DNA of 64,000 bases from JAENVU01 sp038250905 (GTDB taxonomy: Bacteria > Actinomycetota > Acidimicrobiia > IMCC26256 > JAENVU01). Numbering within the stretch: position 1 is the stretch's first letter; each line of letters opens with the position of its first letter. A model generated the notes under the pieces. That model made no database searches and was not told the DNA's origin. It saw only the letters and a program-made list of their open reading frames with translations. The position numbers were made by a program, and so were the translations under genes. The DNA is taken from contig JBBSBV010000017.1 in assembly GCA_038250905.1 (NCBI GenBank), positions 27,440 to 91,439 on the forward strand. Reading direction: 5' to 3'. Shown in pieces: positions 40,020 to 49,441 of this stretch.

Positions 40020-40898
40020 GTGGGTGACGGTCGACGAGAGGGACCCGGAATCCGGCCGCTCCTGAGCCGAGCGCCCCGCGTGCCGGCCGACCTCGCCCGG
40101 TTCAGCGCGAACGTCCTCTTCGGTCAGCCGGGTATCTACCCCGACGGCCCGCCGATGGCACCGGCCGCCGGGCATCGCCACTCGGATGCTTCCATCGAGC
40201 TGGCGATGGTCGAGCTGGCCGGGACGGTGGGCGAGCCCGTGCTCGACGCGTGGGTCGCAGGCACGACCCCGGTCGATCGCATCGTCTACGGCGAACCGGC
40301 GTCGCCGGGTCGGATCGTCGGCCCGCCGGCAGTCCCGGACGCGGCCGACGCGCCCGCCACCCGGGTCGTGAACCGGCGCTACCAGGCCGAGGACGCCCGC
40401 TTGCTGTTGCCGTCGATCGTGCACGACCTGCTCTGGTCGGGTCCGGGTGCCGGTCACGCCGAGGAGACCGTGCTCCACGCGCTCGGCGCTTACGTGCACG
40501 CACAGCTCCTCGCCCGGGACCCGGGCCTCGCGAGCACGGGCACCGAGCTGGCGCGCCGCCAGAACTCGATCACGATCACCCTGTTGAACTCGCGTCGACC
40601 CGGATCCGCGGTGGTGACCTTGGACGCGCCCGACGGTCCCGGGACGATTCCCGGCGGTGATCCGAAGATGCAGAGTCCCGATTTCTGGTCGGTGCCGTTC
40701 GCAGCCCGCGCCGACGACGGTGCGGTGATCCCCGACGTTGCCCGCCGCGTGTTCGGGCGGCTCGCGGGTGTCGCCGTGGATGAGGTGCCCGAGGTCTACG
40801 GGGATCCGCTCGGTGCGTGGTGTTCGCAGCGTTGGACGACGCTGCTCGCCCCGGCCGAGCAGCTCGCGGCCAACCGCGCCCTCGGCCTGCTGGCGTGA
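40020..40898 (+). CDS. Protein of unknown function, 292 aa
   Basis: A soluble protein without signal peptide or membrane segment. Distinctive segments are HSDASIELAMVELAGTVGEP, RVVNRRYQAEDARLLLPSIV and RRQNSITITLLNSRRPGSAV. No family is recognised. The gene is coupled to a downstream MFS exporter by a GTGA overlap, so a shared function in export or resistance is possible. The coding nature is supported by the overlap and by the long GC3-rich frame. Confidence 0.6.
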   Translation: MGDGRREGPGIRPLLSRAPRVPADLARFSANVLFGQPGIYPDGPPMAPAAGHRHSDASIELAMVELAGTVGEPVLDAWVAGTTPVDRIVYGEPASPGRIVGPPAVPDAADAPATRVVNRRYQAEDARLLLPSIVHDLLWSGPGAGHAEETVLHALGAYVHAQLLARDPGLASTGTELARRQNSITITLLNSRRPGSAVVTLDAPDGPGTIPGGDPKMQSPDFWSVPFAARADDGAVIPDVARRVFGRLAGVAVDEVPEVYGDPLGAWCSQRWTTLLAPAEQLAANRALGLLA

Positions 40899-42295
40899 GC
40901 GACTCGCCGGTACCGCACCCGCACCCGACGAACCGGACGTCGCTCGGCTCCCTGGTGATCGTGCTGTGTGTGGTCAACGTGATCGTCGCACTCGACTTCC
41001 TCGGCGCGTCGGTGTTGCTCGACCCGATCGGTCACGATCTCCACCTCTCCACCGGCGACCTCACCTGGGTCGTCAACGGCTACCTCCTCACGCTCGCCGC
41101 GCCACTCATTGCCGCAGGCCGCGCGGCCGACCGTTACGGCGCGGTACGCCTCACCCGCCTCGGACTCGTGACCTTCGGCGGCGGTGCGCTCGTCACCGGT
41201 CTCGCCGGGAGCGCCGAACTCCTCGTCGCCGGGCGCATGGTGCAGGGACTCGGCGCATCGGTCCTCGCCGCGACCGGACTGACGCTGGTGAACGCCTCGG
41301 CCGCGCCGGCCGACCGAGGACGGGTGGTGGGGATCTGGGCGGGCGTCGGCGCGGTCGGCTCCGCCGCCGGTCCGCTCGTGGCCGGGCTGATCGAGGCGGT
41401 GAGCGTCTGGCGGGTGTTCTTCCTCATCGACGTCCCGATCGCCCTGCTCGTCGCTTGGCTCCTGCGTGCACAGCACGACGACCCGACGACGCGCTCCACC
41501 GCGCCGATCGGCCTGAGGTCGGTACTCGCGTTGACCGCCGGACTCGGCCTCGCCGTCTTCGCCGCGCTCCAGGCGCCCGAGCTGGGCTGGGCATCGGCCA
41601 CGGTCGTCGTCTCGGGCATGAGCGCAGTGGCGCTCCTGGGTTGGTTCGGGTTCGAGGAGCGGAGAAGTGCGACGCCGCTCCTGCCGCCGTCACTGTTCGC
41701 GCGCGGGCGCGCCCGCGCCGCGGCGATCACCGCGTTCGTGGGGAACGCCGCCTTCGCCGTGGTCGCGTTCTTCGCGTCGCTGTATCTCCAACAGGTGCAG
41801 GACCTCAGCTCGGTCGCGGCCGGGGCGGTGTTCCTGGCGATGACGGTCCCGCTCATGGTGCTCTCGCCGGTGGCCGGCTCCGCGACCCGTCGGGCGCGGT
41901 CTGGGCTGCTCATGGCTTCGGGGCTCGCGGTGGTCGGGGTGTCGGTCGGGCTCTTCGCTGCGCTCGGCGGTGACGCCGGCACCGCGGTACTCGTGGGGGC
42001 CCTTGTCCTCTCGGGCGTCGGTCAAGCGTTCGTGTTCAACGTGTCGAACGTGGTGGCCATGAGCGCGGCGGACGCCACCGCCGGTGGACTCGCGTCCGGG
42101 GTGATCAACGAGGTGCGGCAACTCGGCGCGCTCATCGGACTGGCGGCGGTAGGCGCTGCGTTCGCCGGGATCCAGGGGTCCGCACCGGGGAGTCACGCCG
42201 CCGGGTTCGTCACCGCGCTGCGCATCCCGAGCCTCGCGTTGGCCGCGGTGTGCATCGCCGCGGCGGCCTTCGTGTTGCGATCCGATCCCGACTGA
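40895..42295 (+). CDS. MFS drug-type exporter (DHA2/EmrB-QacA-like)
   Basis: A 466-aa protein with about 14 membrane helices. DHA2 landmarks are VNVIVALDFLGASVLLDPIG (motif D1 region), TWVVNGYLLTLAAPLIAAGR with AADRYGAVR (motif A), GRMVQGLGASVLAATGLTLV and GIWAGVGAVGSAAGPLVAG (motif C). It exports hydrophobic or cationic compounds by proton antiport. The GTG at 40895 overlaps the stop of the unknown upstream gene. Confidence 0.85.
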   Translation: MSDSPVPHPHPTNRTSLGSLVIVLCVVNVIVALDFLGASVLLDPIGHDLHLSTGDLTWVVNGYLLTLAAPLIAAGRAADRYGAVRLTRLGLVTFGGGALVTGLAGSAELLVAGRMVQGLGASVLAATGLTLVNASAAPADRGRVVGIWAGVGAVGSAAGPLVAGLIEAVSVWRVFFLIDVPIALLVAWLLRAQHDDPTTRSTAPIGLRSVLALTAGLGLAVFAALQAPELGWASATVVVSGMSAVALLGWFGFEERRSATPLLPPSLFARGRARAAAITAFVGNAAFAVVAFFASLYLQQVQDLSSVAAGAVFLAMTVPLMVLSPVAGSATRRARSGLLMASGLAVVGVSVGLFAALGGDAGTAVLVGALVLSGVGQAFVFNVSNVVAMSAADATAGGLASGVINEVRQLGALIGLAAVGAAFAGIQGSAPGSHAAGFVTALRIPSLALAAVCIAAAAFVLRSDPD

Positions 42296-42297
42296 TC

Positions 42298-43314
42298 TCA
42301 GACGGGGTCGAGTGCCCCGGGTCGGCTCCGGTCGTCGCGCGGCGCGATCGCGAACCGCTCGCGCAGTTCGGCGAGTGGCTGCGGGGCGATCTCGAAATGG
42401 TCGATCCCGAGGGCATCCACCTTGCACACGCTGCCCCGGTGCAAGGCGTCACCGAAACGGGATGCCGCGCCCGGGTCGTCGAGCGTGCCGGCCCGTGCGA
42501 TCGGGACCCGCTTGCCCGCCACGTGGGTGATGGTCGCGTTCTGGAACAGCCCGAGCGTCATGACGAGTTGCACGAATCCCTTCGGGTCGAACATGGAAGA
42601 CGCGATGAACGCGAAGACGTCGATCTCGCCCTCGGGGTCGGTCGGGAAGTCGGCGAGGACGTGGACGAAGTCGTGTTGTGCGCCCACCTCGCCGATGCCG
42701 CGGCGAGCCCCGGGCAGCGGGAAGTGGTGCACCCGGTAGAACTCGGCGGTCGCGCGGCCGAGCGAACCTTCGGGCATGTCGGCGAGCGCGGCCCACTTCC
42801 GTTCGATGGCCCGGCTCGCGACCACGTTGCTGTACGCCACCTTCGAGCGGAGCAGTCGCCACAGGTGCCCGCCGAGCGCGGCCCGCACGGCCTCCTCGGT
42901 GTAATACGAGTTGCGCTGGATGTCGGCGTACATGAGCGCCATCTGCCCGTCCGCCGCGCGTCGCGCGGCGGTGACCATCGGTTCGTCGACGCCGAGCTCG
43001 CGCGCGAACTTCCGCACGTGGCGCGCGAGTTGGGGCGTGGGGTCTTCGAGCAGTTCGAGCGTGACGACCGACTGCACCAGGCGGCGGCGGGCCCACGGGT
43101 CGGGGATGAGGGATGCGATCTCACCGGCGTCGAGCGGATCGATGGCGGTGACATCGAGGTCGAGCCCCATCATGTGCTGCGCGACCTGCCTGATGATCTG
43201 GCACTGCAACTTCGTCGGGTACCCGACCACCGACAGGCCACCGATCACACCCCGCACGAACAGCAGGCCCGCCTCGGGCGTCATGGTCACGCGTTCGCGC
43301 AGTTCGATCGTCAT
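42298..43314 (-). CDS. COQ4-like protein
   Basis: A 338-aa protein. The hallmark is HDFVH followed after exactly 11 residues by Glu (QHDFVHVLADFPTDPEGEID), matching the HDxxHx11E metal motif of COQ4, a lipid- and metal-binding protein of quinone biosynthesis. Upstream helices carry EGSLGRATAEFYRVHHFPLPG. Actinobacteria use menaquinone, so a different lipid or polyprenyl substrate is likely (inference). It is the last gene of a minus-strand unit with DUF3097, SurE and VOC genes. Confidence 0.65.
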   Translation of the reverse strand: MTIELRERVTMTPEAGLLFVRGVIGGLSVVGYPTKLQCQIIRQVAQHMMGLDLDVTAIDPLDAGEIASLIPDPWARRRLVQSVVTLELLEDPTPQLARHVRKFARELGVDEPMVTAARRAADGQMALMYADIQRNSYYTEEAVRAALGGHLWRLLRSKVAYSNVVASRAIERKWAALADMPEGSLGRATAEFYRVHHFPLPGARRGIGEVGAQHDFVHVLADFPTDPEGEIDVFAFIASSMFDPKGFVQLVMTLGLFQNATITHVAGKRVPIARAGTLDDPGAASRFGDALHRGSVCKVDALGIDHFEIAPQPLAELRERFAIAPRDDRSRPGALDPV

Positions 43315-43327
43315 CGGGCGTCGACTG

Positions 43328-43774
43328 CTATCCGGCCGTGGCTTCGGGTGGGAAGGGCAGCACGATGTTGAACTCGTTGCCCTCGGGGTCGGTCATCACC
43401 CGGTGCTCCTCGCCGGGCCGGAACCGGACGATCTGCTCGAGGGTGCCGCCGAGCTCGACGATCCGCGTGGTTGCCAACTCGAGGTCCTCGACCTCGACAT
43501 CGATCCGGAGTCTTCCTGGCGCGTGTGCGATCGGGTCGACGGGCTGGAACGCGATGAGCGAACCGCGCGGTCCGAATGCCAGCTGGAGCCAACCGGGATC
43601 CCGCTCGCCCAGCGCGACGCCGAGGACCTGCTGCCAGAACGCACCGAGGCGCTCGCCGTCGACGGCGTCGACGATGATCCCGCGCAGCCACCCGACCGGC
43701 GGATCGGTCGGGGCGTCGTCCGTGGGACCGATGGGATCGGTGGCGTCGTCCATGCGAGGTGTCTCGTCGTTCAC
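43328..43774 (-). CDS. VOC family protein
   Basis: A 148-aa glyoxalase-fold protein: GIIVDAVDGERLGAFWQQVL, LRIDVEVEDLELATTRIVEL and the C-terminal HRVMTDPEGNEFNIVLPF with the DPEGNEF signature. The substrate is unknown. The GTG at 43774 overlaps the surE-like stop (GTGA); an internal ATG at 43753 is the alternative. Confidence 0.82.
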   Translation of the reverse strand: MNDETPRMDDATDPIGPTDDAPTDPPVGWLRGIIVDAVDGERLGAFWQQVLGVALGERDPGWLQLAFGPRGSLIAFQPVDPIAHAPGRLRIDVEVEDLELATTRIVELGGTLEQIVRFRPGEEHRVMTDPEGNEFNIVLPFPPEATAG

Positions 43775-44607
43775 GGGGCCCGAGTTGAGGGCCAGGTCGT
43801 ACTGGTGGTGACGGTCTGGCCCTGGGTGGTGAGCTCGGTGACCGCGGCGAACCCATTGTGGAAGGCCGCGACGTCGGTCGGGGTGGCGGTGACGGTCGAG
43901 CGGCAGTTGGCGGGCGCGGTGGTATCGGTGGCGAGTGGCGCGGTGCGGACACCCCGGAGCTTCCCGGCAGCACACGTGGGGATGTTGAGGTTGACGAAAT
44001 CGCGCGGGGGCCCTTCGTCCCCGCTCGGGAAGTGGAATGACGAGCGATGGGCGCGGACCCACTGGAGCACCAACCGGGCGCCCGCCGCGTACTGCGCGTC
44101 GACGCCGTCGACCAGGCCCTGGCTGGCGGCGATGGCGGAAATCCGCGCACTGGCGGCGGCCTTGGCGGCGCCAACGGTTCCGGATACACCGGTGATCGGC
44201 CCGAGGTTCTGCCCCGCGTTGATGCCGGAGACCACGACGTCGGGCCGCAGGTGGATCGTGTCGAGCGCGTAGCGCACGGTGTCGGCCGGGAACCCGTCGA
44301 CCGCAGTCGCGGTGATCCCGCTTGCGGTCTTCCGCGGTGTCGCGGTCAACGTGCCGGCGGTGGTTTGCGACCCGGTCCCGCTCTTGTTGGTGGCGGGCGC
44401 GACCACCGTGACATTCACGTTCGGGAGCGCGCGCAGTGCCTGCGCGACGACGTCGATCCCGGGCGCGTCGAAGCCGTCGTCGTTGGTGACAAGGATCTGC
44501 AGCGGTGCGGTCGGCGTGGTCTTCGGTGGCGTCGCGGAGCCCCCGGAGCTGCTGCATCCGGTGGCAATGACGGCCGCGACGAGCACCAGCGATCGGGCTC
44601 GCATCAT
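43771..44607 (-). CDS. SurE-family nucleotidase as a lipoprotein
   Basis: A 278-aa protein. The N-terminus is a lipoprotein signal (LVLVAAVIATGC, lipidated Cys at about 18) followed by a Ser/Thr/Pro linker. The SurE fold starts at about 37 with LQILVTNDDGFDAPGIDVVA, the metal-binding Asp pair, then GSQTTAGTLTATPR, DTVRYALDTIHLRPDVVVSGINAGQNLG. SurE is normally a cytoplasmic 5'/3'-nucleotidase, so outward anchoring is unusual. An extracytoplasmic phosphatase role is inferred. An ATG three bases later is equivalent. Confidence 0.82.
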   Translation of the reverse strand: MMRARSLVLVAAVIATGCSSSGGSATPPKTTPTAPLQILVTNDDGFDAPGIDVVAQALRALPNVNVTVVAPATNKSGTGSQTTAGTLTATPRKTASGITATAVDGFPADTVRYALDTIHLRPDVVVSGINAGQNLGPITGVSGTVGAAKAAASARISAIAASQGLVDGVDAQYAAGARLVLQWVRAHRSSFHFPSGDEGPPRDFVNLNIPTCAAGKLRGVRTAPLATDTTAPANCRSTVTATPTDVAAFHNGFAAVTELTTQGQTVTTSTTWPSTRAP

Positions 44608-44617
44608 GGTCGTGACG

Positions 44618-45478
44618 CTAGGCGCCGGGTGCGGTGACGAAGTCGATCAGTTGCTCCATCGACGCGACCAGCGTCTGGTCGAGGTCACCCCAGCTCTGCA
44701 CCGTGGCGAGCAACTGCTGCCAGAACCGAGGCGGATCGGCCACACCGAGCGCGGCGCAGATGCCCTCTTTCCACGGCGTACCCATCGGGATATCGGGCCA
44801 GGCTTGGATGCCTGCGGTCTTGGGCCGGATCGCGGCCCAGATGTCGACGAAGGGCGTGCCGAGGACGAGCACGTTCGGGTCGCGCACCGCGGCTGCGACG
44901 AGCGCCTCCTTGCTGTTGGGCACGAGATGGTCGACCAACACGCCGAGCCTGCGCAGGGGGCCGGGACCGAACTCGCGGATCGCGGCCTCGAGGTTGTCGA
45001 CCCCGTCGAGGATCTCCACCACGATGCCCTCGATGCGGAGGTCGTCGCCCCACACCTTCTCGACCAGTTCGGCGTCGTGCTTGCCCTCCACGAGGATGCG
45101 GCTGGCGCGCGCCGTCCTCGCCTTCGCGCCCTCCACCTTGCGACTGCCCGACGCCGTGCGTTCGGTCTTGACCTTCCCGCCGCGCAGGTCAGGCCCGTCG
45201 GCCGCGGCCGCGACGCGTGGTGCGACGAGGTGCACGGTATGACCGTCGACGGCGAAGTCGCCCGGATGGACCGGGAACGTTTTCTCCAGGCCGGTGCTCC
45301 CGCGCAGGACGACCTGCTTGCCGTCGAACCGCACGATCCGACCCGCGAACCCCTTGGGGCGGTGGAGGACGAGCGTGCCCTCGGTCGCCTGGACCGCCGG
45401 GAACTGCGACGCCATGCGCGCGGGCCCGTCGACCGGCCCACCGAGAATGCCCCCTCCGGGGGCGAAGTGCCTCGTCAT
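44618..45478 (-). CDS. DUF3097 family protein
   Basis: A 286-aa protein typical of actinobacteria. An N-terminal beta-rich part (VLHRPKGFAGRIVRFDGKQV) is followed by a Toprim-like region with RILVEGKHDAELVEKVWGDD and VVEILDGVDNLEAAIREFGP, then HLVPNSKEALVAAAV. The function is unknown; Toprim-like acidic motifs suggest nucleic acid or nucleotide binding. The ATG at 45478 has TACTTT eight bases upstream. First gene of its unit. Confidence 0.78.
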   Translation of the reverse strand: MTRHFAPGGGILGGPVDGPARMASQFPAVQATEGTLVLHRPKGFAGRIVRFDGKQVVLRGSTGLEKTFPVHPGDFAVDGHTVHLVAPRVAAAADGPDLRGGKVKTERTASGSRKVEGAKARTARASRILVEGKHDAELVEKVWGDDLRIEGIVVEILDGVDNLEAAIREFGPGPLRRLGVLVDHLVPNSKEALVAAAVRDPNVLVLGTPFVDIWAAIRPKTAGIQAWPDIPMGTPWKEGICAALGVADPPRFWQQLLATVQSWGDLDQTLVASMEQLIDFVTAPGA

Positions 45479-45626
45479 GGCCAACGAAAGTACCGGCAAC
45501 GACGCTGACAACCGGTGATCTCCATCACAACCGAGCCGGAGCTTGCGGAGGCGAGCAGCCCGGGAGCGAGCCCCACGAAACGCGCACGATCAGGAGCGCG
45601 AGCGGACGGGCAGACAAGATTGTCGA

Positions 45627-46076
45627 ATGAAGTTCGACTCGATTGCCGACCTGACCGCAGCCGTGGGGGCCGATCTCGGGACCACCGAGTGGACCACCAT
45701 CGACCAGGGGCGGATCAACCAGTTCGCCGACGCCACCGGTGACCACCAGTGGATCCACGTCGACGTGGAGGCCGCAAAGGACGGGCCGTTCGGCACGACG
45801 ATCGGTCACGGGTATCTCACGCTGGCGTTGTGCGCACCCTTCCTCGGCGAGTTGCTGACCGTCGGCGGGATCTCGATGGGCATCAACTACGGCATCGACA
45901 AGGCCCGCTTCATCACGCCGGTGCCGGCCGGCGGACGGGTGCGCGGCAAGGGCGAGATCATCGCCGTGTCCGAGATCGCGGGCGGCGCGCAGGTGGTGGC
46001 ACGGATCACGATCGAGCTCGTTGGTGGCGACAAGCCCGCGGCCGTCGTCGACACCGTCAGCCGCTACCTCGTGTAG
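45627..46076 (+). CDS. MaoC-like enoyl-CoA hydratase
   Basis: A 149-aa hot-dog protein with FADATGDHQWIHVDVEAAKD (catalytic Asp/His), FGTTIGHGYLTLAL and INYGIDKARFITPVPAGGRV. It is a clear paralogue of the protein at 33445. CAAGAT lies six bases upstream of the ATG, in keeping with leaderless starts. It stands alone between divergent DUF3097 and a site-2 protease gene. Confidence 0.87.
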   Translation: MKFDSIADLTAAVGADLGTTEWTTIDQGRINQFADATGDHQWIHVDVEAAKDGPFGTTIGHGYLTLALCAPFLGELLTVGGISMGINYGIDKARFITPVPAGGRVRGKGEIIAVSEIAGGAQVVARITIELVGGDKPAAVVDTVSRYLV

Positions 46077-46217
46077 GAACCGATCCGAGCGCAGGGGCGC
46101 CAGGAGCCGCGGGACGTCGCGGTGGGCGGGACGGTCCCGGGGCAGGGTCAAGTGGCAACCCCGCATCGGTGACCTTCGGCCCTGGGGCGCGGCGGCAATC
46201 ATCCGTACCGTCGGGGT

Positions 46218-47153
46218 ATGGCCCTACCGCCGCCCCCGCACCGCTGGTCGATCGTCGTCGCTCGCATTGCGTCGATCGACATCCGCATCCACGCCTCGTT
46301 CCTGGTGCTGGTCGTCCTGTTCGCGGTCGCCGCGCCGGAGCCGGGCGCGGCGGGGATGGCATGGAGCCTGCTCTGGCTCGTCGCGCTGTTCGGCAGCGTG
46401 GTGCTGCACGAGCTCGCGCACAGCCTGGTGGCCCGGCGGCGCGGCGGTGAGGTGCACGAGATCCTGCTGTTCCCGCTCGGCGGCGTCTCGAAGCTCGAGC
46501 ACCTCCCCGAGACGGCCGCCGACGAGTTCGCGGTGGCCATCGTCGGCCCGCTCACGAGCCTCGGCCTGGGGGTGGTGGCGCTGGGCGTGGGTGCCGCGCT
46601 CGGCGGTTCACTGGTCCCGATCGACCTGCTCGGCGGTGCGTGGCTCGTGCGACTGGGTTGGCTCAACCTCCTGCTCGGGGCCTTCAACCTGATTCCGGCG
46701 TTCCCGCTGGACGGAGGGCGGGTGCTGCGGGCACTGCTCGAACGTCGCCACGACCTGATCGGCGCGACGCGCATCGCCACCCGCGTCGGTCACGTGCTCG
46801 CGGGCGTGTTCATCGGGATCGGCCTGGTCTTCGATCTCTGGCTCGCCCTGATCGGCATGTTCGTCTACTTCGGTGCCTCCGCCGAAGAGGCCGGCACCAT
46901 CGTGCACGCGCGCTTGCGCGGCCATCGGGTGCGGGAACTCGTCCTGCGGGCACCCGATCTCACCGCGGAGGCGGGCGAGACCGTCTCGATTGACGAACCG
47001 CTCGACGTCGAACTGCTCGTCCGCCTCGAACGGTCGTCGGGCTCGCTGATCGTCGTGGATCACGGCAAGCCCGTGGGGTTCCTGCTCCTCTCCGACGTCA
47101 CGGACCTGTTGGAGGTCGGCGCGTCCAATCCGGCGGGGCCGGTGGGGGCATGA
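46218..47153 (+). CDS. Site-2 protease family membrane metallopeptidase with CBS segment
   Basis: A 311-aa protein with about six membrane helices. The zinc site is HELAH (H64, E65, H68) and the second motif NLIPAFPLDGGRVLRALL (about 158-175) supplies the Asp ligand. A C-terminal half-CBS-like region follows (GETVSIDEPLDVELLVRLER, GSLIVVDHGKPVGFLLLSDV). It cleaves membrane-embedded substrates such as anti-sigma factors; the target is unknown. TACCGT lies six bases upstream of the ATG. The stop overlaps the start of the PEP synthase gene. Confidence 0.87.
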   Translation: MALPPPPHRWSIVVARIASIDIRIHASFLVLVVLFAVAAPEPGAAGMAWSLLWLVALFGSVVLHELAHSLVARRRGGEVHEILLFPLGGVSKLEHLPETAADEFAVAIVGPLTSLGLGVVALGVGAALGGSLVPIDLLGGAWLVRLGWLNLLLGAFNLIPAFPLDGGRVLRALLERRHDLIGATRIATRVGHVLAGVFIGIGLVFDLWLALIGMFVYFGASAEEAGTIVHARLRGHRVRELVLRAPDLTAEAGETVSIDEPLDVELLVRLERSSGSLIVVDHGKPVGFLLLSDVTDLLEVGASNPAGPVGA

Positions 47154-49441
47154 GCACCGCACCGGTCGCCCTCTTCGCCGACCTGACCGGTGCCGACGTC
47201 GAGATTGCGGGCGGCAAAGGCGCGAACCTCGGCGAGCTCGTCGGCGCCGGGTTCCCAGTGCCTGACGGGTTCGTCGTGACCGCGGCGGGCTACGTGGCCG
47301 CGGTCGAGGCCGGTGGCTGCCGGGCTGAACTCGGCACGCTCGTTGCCGGGCTCGCGGGCGCCGACGACACCCGAGTCACGCAGGTTGCGGCCCGGACGCG
47401 CTTGCTCGTCGAAGCCTGCCCGGTCCCCGAGTCGCTCGGGCGGGCCGTTGCCGATGCGTATCGCGCGCTGGGAGACGACGTGCGGGTCGCGGTGCGCTCG
47501 TCCGCGACGGCCGAGGACGCCGGCGACACGTCGTTCGCCGGGATGCACCGCTCGTTCACGAACGTCCGCGGGGTCAACGACGTGCTCGCACGCATTCACG
47601 ACTGCTGGGTCTCGCTCTTCGGCGATCGGGCGGTCGCGTACCGAGCCGAGTGCGGACTGACCGACGAAGCGTCGATCGCGGTGGTCGTCCAGTGCATGGT
47701 CGACGCCGACACGGCGGGCGTCGCTTTTTCGGTCGATCCGACGACCGGTGCGGACACCATCGTGATCGAGGCTGCGTTCGGACTCGGCGAGGTCGTGGTC
47801 GCGGGTGACGTCGATCCCGATCGTTACGTCGTCGAACCCGCGACGCTGGCGATCATCGCGGTCGACGTGGGCACGAAGCGGGTCTCGGTGCGGCGGACGG
47901 CGGACGGGAATGAACACCGCGTCACGCTCGACGACGCGGAGGCGACGCGCCGGGTCCTCGCCGACGATGAGATCGTGGAACTCGCGACCATCGTCCGCGA
48001 AGTCGCCCGTCACTACGGGCGGCCGCAGGACCTCGAGTGGGCGCGCGTCGACGGACGGACGTTGCTCGTACAGTCACGGCCGATCACGACCATTCCTGGC
48101 CCCGGGCCGGTCGCACCAGGCCTTCCCATCGTGCAGGGTCGCGGCGCGGCGCCTGGGACCGTCGTCGGTGCGGTGCGCCGGCTGGAGCGGCCCGAGGACG
48201 GCCACCTCCTGACGTCGGGTGAGGTGCTCGTGGCCCCGATGACCACCCCCGACTGGGTGCCCGCCATGCGCAGAGCCGGTGCGCTCGTCACCGAGCGCGG
48301 CGGGGTGACCTGCCACGCGGCGATCATCAGCCGGGAGTTGCGGCTCCCGTGCGTGGTCGGGGCGACCGGGGCGATGGACCTCCTCCACGACGGGCAGGTG
48401 GTGACCGTCGACGCCGACCACGGCACCGTCTACGCGGGTGACGTGCGCGCGGCACTCGGTTCCACGCCCAGCGTCCGGACCCGACCTGCGGACGCGCCGG
48501 CACCCACTCCTGGGTTCGAGCCGCTCGGTACCCGGATCTACGTGAACCTGTCGCAGGCGGCGCGTGCGACCGAGGTCGCGGCCCTCCCGGTCGACGGCGT
48601 GGGCCTCTTGCGGGCCGAGTTCATGGTGACCGACGCCCTCGGCGGCGAGCACCCGATGCGCCTCCTGCGGGGCGGACGCGGCCCGGAGTTCGTCGACCGG
48701 ATGGCGGAGTCGGTGGCGCAGATCACGCGAGCGTTCGCGCCGCGTCCCGTCGTCTACCGGACGATCGACTTCCGTTCGAACGAGTTCCGGGGGTTGACCG
48801 GCGGCGACGAGATCGAGCCGGTCGAGGCGAACCCGATGATCGGCTATCGCGGGTGCTACCGCTACGTCCGGGAGCCGGAGCTGTTCGCGCTCGAGTGCGA
48901 GGTGCTCGCCCGGGTGCGCGAGGAGACGCCGAACCTGCACGTGATGATCCCCTTCGTGCGGACCGCGTGGGAACTCGAAGCGTGCCTCGACCTGATCGAT
49001 CGCAGTCCGCTCGGCCGGCAGCGGGGCCTGCACCGGTGGGTGATGGCCGAGGTGCCGTCGGTGGTCTACCGGATCCCCGACTACGTGGCGCTCGGCATCG
49101 ACGGCGTGTCGATCGGTTCGAACGACCTCACGCAGCTGATGCTCGGCGTGGACCGGGACTCGGAGACCTGCGCCGAGCTGTTCGACGCCGCCGATCCGGC
49201 GGTACTCGCCGCGATCGGCGCCATCGTGCGTGCGGCTCGCGACGCCGGGATTACTGCCTCGCTCTGTGGCCAGGCGCCGTCGCGCGATCCCGAGTTCGCC
49301 GAGCACCTGGTGCGGGCGGGGATCACCTCGATCTCGGTCGATCCCTCCGCCGTCGACGCGGTCCGGTCCGTGGTCGCGTCGGCCGAGCGGCGCCTGCTGC
49401 TGGAGGCCGCACGGGGCTCGGTTTCGTCTCCCGAACCGTGA
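47150..49441 (+). CDS. ppsA: Phosphoenolpyruvate synthase-type enzyme
   Basis: A 763-aa three-domain protein. The ATP-grasp domain covers 1-315 (GGKGANLGELVGAGFPVPDG, VRSSATAEDAGDTSFAGMH, QSRPITT). The phosphohistidine domain has H389 in GGVTCHAAIISRE. The PEP/pyruvate TIM barrel at about 460-745 includes LRAEFM, NPMIGYRGCYRY, SIGSNDLTQLMLGVDRD and SLCGQAP. It makes PEP from pyruvate and ATP; the architecture also fits related PEP-utilising phosphotransferases. ATGA overlap upstream and GTGA overlap downstream chain it to the protease and ATPase genes. Confidence 0.88.
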   Translation: MSTAPVALFADLTGADVEIAGGKGANLGELVGAGFPVPDGFVVTAAGYVAAVEAGGCRAELGTLVAGLAGADDTRVTQVAARTRLLVEACPVPESLGRAVADAYRALGDDVRVAVRSSATAEDAGDTSFAGMHRSFTNVRGVNDVLARIHDCWVSLFGDRAVAYRAECGLTDEASIAVVVQCMVDADTAGVAFSVDPTTGADTIVIEAAFGLGEVVVAGDVDPDRYVVEPATLAIIAVDVGTKRVSVRRTADGNEHRVTLDDAEATRRVLADDEIVELATIVREVARHYGRPQDLEWARVDGRTLLVQSRPITTIPGPGPVAPGLPIVQGRGAAPGTVVGAVRRLERPEDGHLLTSGEVLVAPMTTPDWVPAMRRAGALVTERGGVTCHAAIISRELRLPCVVGATGAMDLLHDGQVVTVDADHGTVYAGDVRAALGSTPSVRTRPADAPAPTPGFEPLGTRIYVNLSQAARATEVAALPVDGVGLLRAEFMVTDALGGEHPMRLLRGGRGPEFVDRMAESVAQITRAFAPRPVVYRTIDFRSNEFRGLTGGDEIEPVEANPMIGYRGCYRYVREPELFALECEVLARVREETPNLHVMIPFVRTAWELEACLDLIDRSPLGRQRGLHRWVMAEVPSVVYRIPDYVALGIDGVSIGSNDLTQLMLGVDRDSETCAELFDAADPAVLAAIGAIVRAARDAGITASLCGQAPSRDPEFAEHLVRAGITSISVDPSAVDAVRSVVASAERRLLLEAARGSVSSPEP

